A stretch of DNA of 64,000 bases from Novosphingobium album (ex Liu et al. 2023) (GTDB lineage Bacteria > Pseudomonadota > Alphaproteobacteria > Sphingomonadales > Sphingomonadaceae), in assembly GCF_029076845.1 (NCBI RefSeq), contig NZ_JARESE010000001.1, forward strand, positions 358,946 to 422,945, given 5' to 3'. The translations under genes were made by a program, and so were the position numbers. The number at the start of each line of letters is the position of its first letter. Positions within the stretch are counted from its first letter, which is position 1. Of the stretch, positions 57,801-64,000 are shown one piece after another. The notes below the pieces were generated by a model. That model did not search any database and was not told the DNA's origin. It saw nothing but the letters and a program-made list of their open reading frames with translations.

Positions 57801-58402
57801 GCGTTCTTGACGCCCGCAGCACGGGTCAGCATCGCGGCGGAGCCAGCTTTTCGCTGGGCAACCGCGTGTTCCGGCTGGTCTGGATGGTCGCCTGGACCCT
57901 GCTCGCCGCATGGACGCCCCCGCCGCTCCGGGGCTGGCGCGCTTTTGTGCTCCGTTGCTTCGGGGCGCGGGTGGGCAAGGGCACGCGGATCTATGCAGGT
58001 GCGCGGGTCTGGCATCCGCGCAACCTGACGGTCGGCGATTTCGTCTGTATCGGACCGGGCGTCACGGTCTATTGCCAGGGGCCGATCAGCATCGGCGACT
58101 ACACCGTCGTCTCGCAGGGCGCGCACTTGTGCGCCGGCACGCATGACATTGCCGACCCCTATTTCCAGCTCGTGACGCGGCCGATCCATATTGGCGCGCG
58201 CGCCTGGATCGCGGCCGAGGCTTTCGTCGGGCCGGGCGTGACGGTGGGGGATGGCGCGGTGCTTGGCGCCCGCTGCGTCGCCATGCGCGATATCGAGCCC
58301 TGGAGCGTCTATTCGGGCAATCCCGCACGGTTCCTCAAGCCGCGCGTGATGCGTTCCGCGCCTGACGATACACCGCCGAAGGGCAACGCAGGCGCGGCCT
58401 GA
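57797..58402 (+). CDS. WcaF-like hexapeptide O-acetyltransferase
   Basis: A 201-residue left-handed beta-helix acetyltransferase, similar to the colanic-acid acetyltransferases WcaF/WcaB. A hydrophobic N-terminal segment (FRLVWMVAWTLLAAW) probably associates with the membrane. Hexapeptide repeats follow from about residue 60, with the loop SQGAHLCAGTHDI that holds the catalytic His, and VGPGVTVGDGAVLGARCVAM near the end. SGNPARFLKPR is the usual closing motif. It would acetylate the sugar unit in the cytoplasm, in contrast to the two membrane acyltransferases. It ends the five-gene operon, 7 nt before a convergent gene. Confidence 0.9.
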   Translation: MSVLDARSTGQHRGGASFSLGNRVFRLVWMVAWTLLAAWTPPPLRGWRAFVLRCFGARVGKGTRIYAGARVWHPRNLTVGDFVCIGPGVTVYCQGPISIGDYTVVSQGAHLCAGTHDIADPYFQLVTRPIHIGARAWIAAEAFVGPGVTVGDGAVLGARCVAMRDIEPWSVYSGNPARFLKPRVMRSAPDDTPPKGNAGAA

Positions 58403-58409
58403 CGCCGCG

Positions 58410-59924
58410 TCAGTGACAGCCGCGCAGGCTGGAAAAGCCCGCGTAGAGCGGATCGTGGCGATCGGGCGCGGCCTCGATCGTCCAGGGGCTGTTGCAAGCC
58501 GTGATCGTCCGGCCGCCGCGCTCGATCGCCATCTTGACCGGGCCGGCGCCAGCGGGCGCGGTCACGCGCTGCAAGCCGCCGCTCACCGCCTGGCGATAGG
58601 TATTGCCGCCAGTGGTGATGACAAGCTCTGCCGGCGCGGTCAGGAAGGCCGTCATCTCGACCAGGTCGACGGAGCGATCGCCGCGCACTTGCCATGCGGC
58701 GCCCCGGCTGGTGTCGGCCGGGCGGAACAGCTGCCGGCGGTGCAGGCCGACGAAGCCGTCACGGCGAATGGCCGGAGGCGCCCCCTGCTTGAACCACGCT
58801 ATGTAATAGGCGGCAAGGTCGTAATAGCCGAAGCGCGTGGCGCTCGACGGTGCCAGTTCCGAACCCTCGCTGTAATCGTTCCAGGTCACGAGATGCAGGG
58901 CGGCGGCGCCGCCGTCGATCGCGGCACGCAGGCTGCCGGCGAAGGAGAGGCTGCCCTGCGCTTCCTGCGCGACCAGGCTCTTGGGCCGCATGTCCTGCGG
59001 CGCGGCGGTCGCCACCCAGGCGGGATAGCCCTGCCGCAGCACGCTCGCCGCGAAGCCGCGCTGTCCGTCACCGGCGCTCTTCGCGCGCGATCCCCAGGTC
59101 GCCCCGGCGGCGGAAATGCCCGCGAGCGCGGCCGAGGATCGCGAATCGACGAAATCGGGTATCAGCGCGATCGGCTCCCCCGCCTTCGCCATGGCCTGGG
59201 CAAAGCCTGTCCAGAAGGCGGCGTCGCGCGCATCGGCGGCGAAAGGCATGATGACGAGCCGCCCGTCGGCGGTGCGCATCGCCGCGGGATGTTTGGCCAG
59301 ACGGGTCAGGTATGCGACCAGTTCCTCAAGTGTCGCTGTCTTCAGCGCCATCATGTCGGGTTCGATCGCGATGCGAAAGCGCGGGTCGGTCGTGGCGGCG
59401 GCGTCGAGCAGGCCGCGCACCGTCCCCCCCGACTTGCCGCCCAGTTGCAGCAGGTCGACCCCGAAAGCATCGATCCCGATCCGGGCGGCGCGCGCCACTT
59501 CGATGCGGAAGTCGGCTTTCGACTGTTCCTTCGCCGGCGGTCCCGGCAGCGGCCGTTCGCGCAGGAAGCCGCCCCCCCGCGCGAACTTTCCGTTCTCGCC
59601 CTCGGGCTTCAGGTAGTGGACCTCGTAATAATCGCGTCCTGGCCCGCGCCCGCCGATCGTGATCGGAAAGGGCGGAAAGTAATGCGCGATTACTGGCCGT
59701 GCCTGCGATCCGGGCGTCGCGGTGCGGAACGCGAAGGCCTCGTCCGGGCTTTCCCGCCGGACGAAGGTCGAGGCAGGCCCGCTGGCCTGCCCCGACAATG
59801 TCGGCATACGCAGCGCGGTGCGCCGGGCCACGGAGGGCTGCTCGCGCGCGTTGTGCGCGGCGTAGGCGGCGGAAACCACCGCCGTTGCGGCCAACGCGAC
59901 AAGACCGATCCGTTGCAGTGTCAT
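58410..59924 (-). CDS. Secreted GH71-like glycoside hydrolase
   Basis: A 504-residue protein with a signal peptide (residues 1-23, ending SAAYAAHN). RPVIAHYFPPFPI opens the catalytic barrel, IGIDAFGVDLLQLGG and RFRIAIEPDMMAL follow, and HLVTWNDYSEGSEL matches the TWNDYxE motif of GH71 alpha-1,3-glucanases. A C-terminal beta domain of about 110 residues with two Cys may bind glycan. It would degrade or trim the exopolysaccharide outside the cytoplasm, for example for release or length control. It may be co-transcribed with the phage-like pair upstream (80-nt gap). Substrate is not known. Confidence 0.8.
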   Translation of the reverse strand: MTLQRIGLVALAATAVVSAAYAAHNAREQPSVARRTALRMPTLSGQASGPASTFVRRESPDEAFAFRTATPGSQARPVIAHYFPPFPITIGGRGPGRDYYEVHYLKPEGENGKFARGGGFLRERPLPGPPAKEQSKADFRIEVARAARIGIDAFGVDLLQLGGKSGGTVRGLLDAAATTDPRFRIAIEPDMMALKTATLEELVAYLTRLAKHPAAMRTADGRLVIMPFAADARDAAFWTGFAQAMAKAGEPIALIPDFVDSRSSAALAGISAAGATWGSRAKSAGDGQRGFAASVLRQGYPAWVATAAPQDMRPKSLVAQEAQGSLSFAGSLRAAIDGGAAALHLVTWNDYSEGSELAPSSATRFGYYDLAAYYIAWFKQGAPPAIRRDGFVGLHRRQLFRPADTSRGAAWQVRGDRSVDLVEMTAFLTAPAELVITTGGNTYRQAVSGGLQRVTAPAGAGPVKMAIERGGRTITACNSPWTIEAAPDRHDPLYAGFSSLRGCH

Positions 59925-60004
59925 TCTGGCATCCCGGTTACGCGGCCTCCGGCTGATCGGGCAAGTGACCGGCTAGCAGCGACCGCCCTGCTGTAGTCTG
60001 AACA

Positions 60005-62005
60005 TCACAGCGCCGCGATCTTGCCGCTGGCGACCAGCGCGGCCGCCACCGCGTCCATCGCCGTACCGCTCAGGTGCACCTGCCCGTTGCTTGCGTCGAA
60101 CAGGCACGATCGCGGCACCAGCCCGGCGGCCACGTCGTTCAGGTCGTCGGCGCCGCCGGTCGAGAGCGCCTGCAGGGCCGGCAGCGGATCGAACACGTGG
60201 GCCGCGCCGAACGCCGCCAGCATCGCGTCATGGCGGTCGGCGCAGCGGATCGACTGCGCGCCGGGCGTCGGGTTGCTCGCGGCGGCCGGGTTCGGCACCG
60301 CCACCGGCGCCAGGAACACGAACCGGCCCGTGCCGCCCTGCGCGTCGGCCAGCGCCTGGTAATTGGCGATATCGGCGGTGATGCTGGAAAAGCCGTTGTC
60401 CGAACCGTCCCAGTGCACGAACCGCAGCGGCGCGAGATAGGGCTTGGCCTGATAGCGCGCCACCTGCTGCGCCAGCGTCGTCCCGCCCGCGCCGATATCG
60501 ATCACCTTCAGGCCGGCCGCGCTGGCCAGCGACGCCTTGAGCGAGACGCCGTTGGCCCCGTTCACATAGCTGTCGCCGCCCGTCACCACCGGCGTATCGT
60601 CGAGCCGCGAGGCGAACTCGCACCAGTCGCCCGGCGCGCGGCCCTTGAGGAACGCCACCTGGTTGATCGTGCCGGTGAACACCGAAGTGCCCGCGCTGTC
60701 GCGGCCGATGCGCACGTGCGAGACCCCCGGCACGCTGAGGTTGACGGCGCTGTATTCCTGGCGCGGCTCGCCGTTGATCGACACGGTCAGTCCTTCGGAG
60801 AAATCGTTGGTGGCCTGCGTGATGCCGAAGGCCACGCGCACGTGCTCGCCGCCCGCCACGCCCGCGCGCAGCAGTTGCACCGCCGGGGTCTGCACGGCGG
60901 CGTTGTAGACCACGATCAGCTGCAGGTTGCCGGTGCTCGACAGGCGCAGCAGGATGCGGTTGTTCTCGCTGCCCGAGTCGGCCTGCGCCAGCACGACGTT
61001 GCCGCTGCCCGGCGGCGCCGGCAGCACGCCGTCGAACAGGCAGGACCATCCCGGCGCGGCCGCCGCGCTGTTCCCGTCCGCCCAGTCACCCCATCCGGCC
61101 AGCGGCATGACCTCGCGCAGCGTCCAGTCGTCGACATAGCAGGTGCCGTCGCCCGCATTGGTGCCGCGCACGCCCCAATAGCTGCTGCCCGTCACCGCGC
61201 CGGAGCCGAAGATCGTCAGGGTTGCGGCCGAAGCGCCGAACACCGCCGTGGACGTGAGGTTGCCCCCCAGCGTGGCGCCTTGCAGCGTATGCGCGAAAGC
61301 GGGCGGGTTGACCGTGATCGTGCCGCGCCGGGCGGTCGCGGTCATCTTGAACGCGCGGCCCTTGTAGCCGGCGTGGGCATAGCTGACGTAACCGTTGGTG
61401 GCACCCGATGCGACGATGTTGAGTTCCCCGGCCACCGCCGATGCGGTGAAGCCCAGGCCGCTGGCCAGCGTCGGCAGCGCATCGAATGTCGGGTTGGGGA
61501 AATACTCGTGAGGGCTGTCGCCATCCTCCACCCCGCCGAACGCCGCCGTGATGCCCGAAACGCTGGCGCCGACCGCGTCGAGCAGGTCGGCGCCATCGGC
61601 GTGCCCTGCGCCATCCGTCCAGTAGATGCCGCGCGCATGGTTCATGTCGAACAGGGCGGCGCGGCCGAGATAGTCGGTCAGGGGCTGCAATGGGTCGTTG
61701 ATCGTGACGGCCAGCACGTCCGATGCGGGAACAGCGCGCGCGACGAGCGTGTAGTCGCCGTTGAGCTGCCTGGGCAGTTGCAGCGCCCACGTGCCATCCG
61801 GGCTGGCCGCGGCTGTCCCGCTGGCGATGCCGTTCACATAGACTGTGACGAGCGACGAGGCCGGGGCCTTGCCCGAGACGAGCGGCGTGGCGCTCGGCAC
61901 GATGCCCGCTTCGGGCGGCGGCGCGATCGCCTCGATGGCGACTCGCGAGGCGCGCAGGGCGCGGGCGGCCAGGCCACGCGCCGCGATATCGAGCCCGCCG
62001 TTCAT
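60005..62005 (-). CDS. Large phage-virion-like protein with Ig-like, LamG-like and SGNH hydrolase domains
   Basis: A 666-residue protein without a signal peptide. Residues about 25-95 look like a bacterial Ig-like module (SLVTVYVNGIASG, DGTWALQLP). About 110-460 is beta-rich with a LamG/concanavalin-like part (RILLRLSSTGNLQLIVVYN, VRVAFGIT, FTGTINQVAFLKG). The last 200 residues form an SGNH hydrolase with the nucleophile Ser479 in GGDSYVNG and a final HLSGTAMDAVAAAL, where the His is expected to complete the triad. It overlaps the start of its partner by ATGA. Such combinations occur in phage tail or tailspike proteins that deacetylate surface glycans. Why it lies in an EPS locus is unclear. 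Confidence 0.75.
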   Translation of the reverse strand: MNGGLDIAARGLAARALRASRVAIEAIAPPPEAGIVPSATPLVSGKAPASSLVTVYVNGIASGTAAASPDGTWALQLPRQLNGDYTLVARAVPASDVLAVTINDPLQPLTDYLGRAALFDMNHARGIYWTDGAGHADGADLLDAVGASVSGITAAFGGVEDGDSPHEYFPNPTFDALPTLASGLGFTASAVAGELNIVASGATNGYVSYAHAGYKGRAFKMTATARRGTITVNPPAFAHTLQGATLGGNLTSTAVFGASAATLTIFGSGAVTGSSYWGVRGTNAGDGTCYVDDWTLREVMPLAGWGDWADGNSAAAAPGWSCLFDGVLPAPPGSGNVVLAQADSGSENNRILLRLSSTGNLQLIVVYNAAVQTPAVQLLRAGVAGGEHVRVAFGITQATNDFSEGLTVSINGEPRQEYSAVNLSVPGVSHVRIGRDSAGTSVFTGTINQVAFLKGRAPGDWCEFASRLDDTPVVTGGDSYVNGANGVSLKASLASAAGLKVIDIGAGGTTLAQQVARYQAKPYLAPLRFVHWDGSDNGFSSITADIANYQALADAQGGTGRFVFLAPVAVPNPAAASNPTPGAQSIRCADRHDAMLAAFGAAHVFDPLPALQALSTGGADDLNDVAAGLVPRSCLFDASNGQVHLSGTAMDAVAAALVASGKIAAL

Positions 62006-62433
62006 TGCCCGATCCGATAGGAAAGGGCCCCACCGGTCAAAGCCACGTCGAGCCAGAGGCTCGCGCCCGATTCGGTCTCGAGCCAGATGGCCTCCTGGGC
62101 GTTGCCGCGCCATACCAGCGCGTCTCCGGCCAGCGTCGCGGGAAGGGTGGTCTCGCCCTCGTCGGTCGAGCGCAGCAGCGTCACCGCGCCGCTCCAGTCG
62201 CCGGAAAGGGCAAGGATGACGGGCCGGCCCAGCTCGGGAATGAAAGGCCCGGCGACTTGCGATGCGGAGGTCGTGCCGGCTACCGGCGCGCTGGCGGCGG
62301 GGGGCAGGACGCTGCCGACAGGCAGCGGCGTACCGGGCGTGACTTCGGTGGCCGGGCCGCCCAATGCCCCGAATGACAAGGCGCCGATCGGGACGAACTG
62401 CCCGGGTGCGAGAATGGGAGTCGGTTCGCTCAA
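62002..62433 (-). CDS. Small phage-virion-like beta-sandwich protein
   Basis: A 143-residue protein starting at TTG 62433, which has a strong AGGAGG 5 nt upstream. The N terminus is Pro/Gly-rich (LAPGQFVPIGALSFGALGG). The C-terminal half has the pattern of small phage tail or capsid-decoration beta-sandwiches: VILALSGDWSGAVTLLRSTDEG, then ETESGASLWLDV and a final GGALSYRIGQ, shown in parts. That assignment rests on remembered family pattern, not on a search. It is coupled to the large SGNH-containing gene. No other prophage genes are nearby, so this may be a domesticated two-gene module. Confidence 0.65.
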   Translation of the reverse strand: MSEPTPILAPGQFVPIGALSFGALGGPATEVTPGTPLPVGSVLPPAASAPVAGTTSASQVAGPFIPELGRPVILALSGDWSGAVTLLRSTDEGETTLPATLAGDALVWRGNAQEAIWLETESGASLWLDVALTGGALSYRIGQ

Positions 62434-62588
62434 GACAACCTCCTGGTTAGAGAGGTCGAATCATATAACCATATCGGTTAGTGTAGGAAAGCCGGTTGTA
62501 CCGGAATCGCTCAGCCCCACTTACCGCCCGGCCGCAGGCCACCAACGCAAGGAACCGCGAATCACACGCCGCGACATGGGGGAAAGGC

Positions 62589-62618
62589 AAAAAAAAGAGC
62601 AGGCGATTCGCCTGCTCT
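62589..62618 (-). terminator. Rho-independent terminator of the small secreted-protein gene
   Basis: Read on the minus strand, GAGCAGGCG and CGCCTGCTC form a perfect 9-bp stem around a 3-nt loop, followed by eight T residues. One more A-T pair extends the stem. It lies 29 bp after the stop of the 92-residue protein gene, and it is the clearest intrinsic terminator in the window. Confidence 0.93.
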
Positions 62619-62646
62619 CCTTCAACCGGCATCGATCAGGCGATGC

Positions 62647-62925
62647 TCAGGGGCTCTTGTTGTCGTCCAGGATGATGCCGAGCGCGACGAGCGCGGCGAT
62701 GATCGAGGCGATCAGGGCAGCCAGCGGAATGCCGACAATCTCGCTCTGTTGCGAGGCATCGACCCGGGCATTGGCGCGAACTCCTTCGGGAGCGGCTGAA
62801 ATCGTTGCCGGGCTGACGGAAACGCGGGCATCGGCGGGGCGAACGTCTGCTGCCTTCGCCACGATCGGCGCTACTGTGGTCGTCAACGCCGCTGCGGCGA
62901 GGAGAGCTTTGGAAAATCTCTTCAT
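62647..62925 (-). CDS. Small secreted/membrane protein, monocistronic
   Basis: A 92-residue protein with a clear signal peptide (KRFSKALLAAAALTTTVAPIVAKA, cut at about residue 25; shown in part as SKALLAAAALTTT). A short polar segment with Pro-Ala-rich repeats of V-x-P-A follows. The C-terminal hydrophobic helix at about 63-86 (IPLAALIASIIAALVALGII) ends in DDNKSP. It therefore looks like a small protein held in the inner membrane by its C terminus, or a hydrophobic matrix peptide. It has its own promoter region and a strong terminator, so it is expressed alone. No function can be assigned; position suggests an exopolysaccharide role. Confidence 0.78.
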   Translation of the reverse strand: MKRFSKALLAAAALTTTVAPIVAKAADVRPADARVSVSPATISAAPEGVRANARVDASQQSEIVGIPLAALIASIIAALVALGIILDDNKSP

Positions 62926-63207
62926 CGTCTACTCCGTGGACTGCGCCGTGGGTAACGCCGCTAATCTGTTCCGATTTGGATCGAATTTGCTGGTACGTCT
63001 TATCGCCTAAGATCGCGTGAAAATCAACCACCATTATAATGCGCTGCAACATTTGTCGCGGCTGATGCCCGGACTGCCCCATTGGCCCGGGAAAATTCCG
63101 CGGCGGGCGGGAATGTGCCCCGCGCGTGGTGCAGCGCAGCAAGTCCGGCTTGCAATGCGGCGAGGTCGAGCGATAAGGCAAGGCGAAACAGCGAAATCGG
63201 ATCGGCG

Positions 63208-63942
63208 ATGTCATCACCCAAAGTTGCATTGATCACCGGCGCGACCGGACAGGACGGGGCCTATCTTGCCGAATTGCTGCTGGAAAAGGGCTATGAGGTC
63301 CATGGCCTGAAGCGCCGCTCCTCCTCGTTCAATACCGGCCGTATCGAGCATATCTACGAGGATCCGCACCGCGAGGGCGCGCGGTTCCACCTCCATTATG
63401 GAGACTTGACCGACTCGACAAACCTGATTCGCATTGTGCAGGAAACACGGCCTTGCGAGATTTATAACCTCGCGGCGCAGAGCCACGTCCAGGTCAGCTT
63501 CGAAACCCCCGAATACACCGCCAACGCCGATGGCATCGGCACGTTGCGCATCCTGGAGGCGATTCGCATTCTCGGGATGGAAAAGACCTGCCGGTTCTAC
63601 CAGGCCTCGACCTCGGAGCTCTACGGCCTCGTCCAGGAAGTGCCCCAGCGCGAGACCACGCCGTTCTATCCGCGTTCGCCTTACGCCGCCGCCAAGCTCT
63701 ATGCCTACTGGATCGTGGTGAACTACCGCGAGGCTTACGGGATGCATGCGTCCAACGGCATCCTGTTCAATCACGAAAGCCCGCTGCGGGGAGAGACTTT
63801 CGTGACCCGCAAGATCACCCGCGCCGCCGCCGCGATCAGGCTCGGCCGGCAGGAGCGGCTCTATCTCGGCAACCTTTCCGCCAAGCGCGACTGGGGCCAC
63901 GCCCGCGAATACGTGCGCGGCATGTGGATGATGCTGCTGTAG
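63208..63942 (+). CDS. gmd: GDP-mannose 4,6-dehydratase, truncated at the C terminus
   Basis: A 244-residue remnant of an enzyme usually about 350 residues long that makes GDP-4-keto-6-deoxymannose, the precursor of GDP-fucose and related sugars. The Rossmann loop is [13 protein letters not shown]. The catalytic residues T135 and E137 are in ASTSELYG, and Y159 and K163 in [24 protein letters not shown] and [17 protein letters not shown] are intact. Directly after this the family motif DDYVLATGE does not follow in any frame, and an in-frame TAG ends the chain. The loss removes part of the substrate domain, so activity is doubtful. An insertion at about 63938 is the likeliest cause. Confidence 0.88.
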   Translation: MSSPKVALITGATGQDGAYLAELLLEKGYEVHGLKRRSSSFNTGRIEHIYEDPHREGARFHLHYGDLTDSTNLIRIVQETRPCEIYNLAAQSHVQVSFETPEYTANADGIGTLRILEAIRILGMEKTCRFYQASTSELYGLVQEVPQRETTPFYPRSPYAAAKLYAYWIVVNYREAYGMHASNGILFNHESPLRGETFVTRKITRAAAAIRLGRQERLYLGNLSAKRDWGHAREYVRGMWMMLL

Positions 63943-64000
63943 CGCGACGATTACGGAGTCCGGTCGGCGTCAATTTTGATGGCCGATAGGTGGCCGCGCC
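63938..64000. mobile_element. Possible insertion-sequence left end interrupting gmd
   Basis: The sequence from about 63938 starts TGTAGCGCGACGATTACGGA and no longer matches the dehydratase in any reading frame. IS21-type elements begin with TG and carry repeated internal end sequences, and the following GGAGTCCGGTCGG and TTTTGATGGCC look like such an end, but only 63 bases are visible. A genomic rearrangement is the alternative. Confidence 0.3.

Noticed and set aside
63035..63040. TATAAT hexamer between the small secreted gene and gmd
   Set aside because: No matching -35 box at usual spacing on either strand, so I do not call a promoter.
63937..63945. Simple nonsense mutation (CAG to TAG) in gmd
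   Set aside because: The sequence after the stop does not restore the dehydratase in any frame, so a single base change cannot explain the break.

Overview
The window is GC-rich, densely coding DNA with no tRNA, rRNA or CRISPR array that I can see. Gene content and order point to an alphaproteobacterium of the order Sphingomonadales (a Novosphingobium, Sphingobium or Sphingomonas type). The main clues are the order uroporphyrinogen methyltransferase, DUF2849, hemoprotein sulfite reductase, DUF934, cysH; the order glgP-glgB-glgC-glgA-glgX; a short queF; and a large exopolysaccharide locus. This placement is inferred from family knowledge, not from a database search.

Positions 1-9375 hold housekeeping genes. 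The minus-strand assimilatory sulfate-reduction operon (3579 to 1) makes siroheme precursor, sulfite reductase and the adenylylsulfate reductase, which runs off the left edge. An orphan EnvZ-like sensor kinase follows, then a minus-strand unit of a Pro/Ala-rich membrane protein, a cystathionine beta-lyase-type enzyme and an MscS channel. queF and a small lipoprotein-like gene come next.

Positions 9463-18273 look like a CoA-linked catabolic island of unknown substrate. It holds two SDR oxidoreductases, a GntR/FCD regulator, an isovaleryl-CoA-dehydrogenase-like enzyme, a GlcG/HbpS protein, an SMP-30 lactonase-like protein, a D-2-hydroxyacid dehydrogenase overlapping an RraA/LigK-like aldolase, a TetR regulator and an enoyl-CoA hydratase-like protein with an altered active site. 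Two leaders in it share a GTATAC-containing block that may be an operator. A perfect 13-bp inverted repeat lies between the two SDR genes.

Positions 18671-27777 are a complete glycogen operon whose cistrons overlap or nearly touch, closed by a hairpin terminator. Convergent to it lies an acyl carrier protein/ketosynthase pair with no other lipid genes around it. galE, a TauE-type exporter and the first glycosyltransferases follow.

From about 31664 to the right edge is a large exopolysaccharide locus in several divergent units. It has eight glycosyltransferases or glycosyltransferase-like proteins, two acyltransferase-3 proteins (one fused to an SGNH domain), two pyruvyltransferase-family proteins, two flippases, a GumB-like export lipoprotein with a tyrosine autokinase, two tandem polymerase/ligase-type membrane proteins, a hexapeptide acetyltransferase and glycosidase-like proteins. 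No priming sugar-phosphate transferase is present. Together these would build, flip, polymerise, export and decorate (acetyl, pyruvyl) a heteropolysaccharide by a Wzx/Wzy route. A pair of phage-virion-like genes, one carrying an SGNH hydrolase domain, sits inside this block, followed by a small secreted protein with a textbook terminator. At the right edge a GDP-mannose 4,6-dehydratase gene breaks off abruptly, probably by an insertion.
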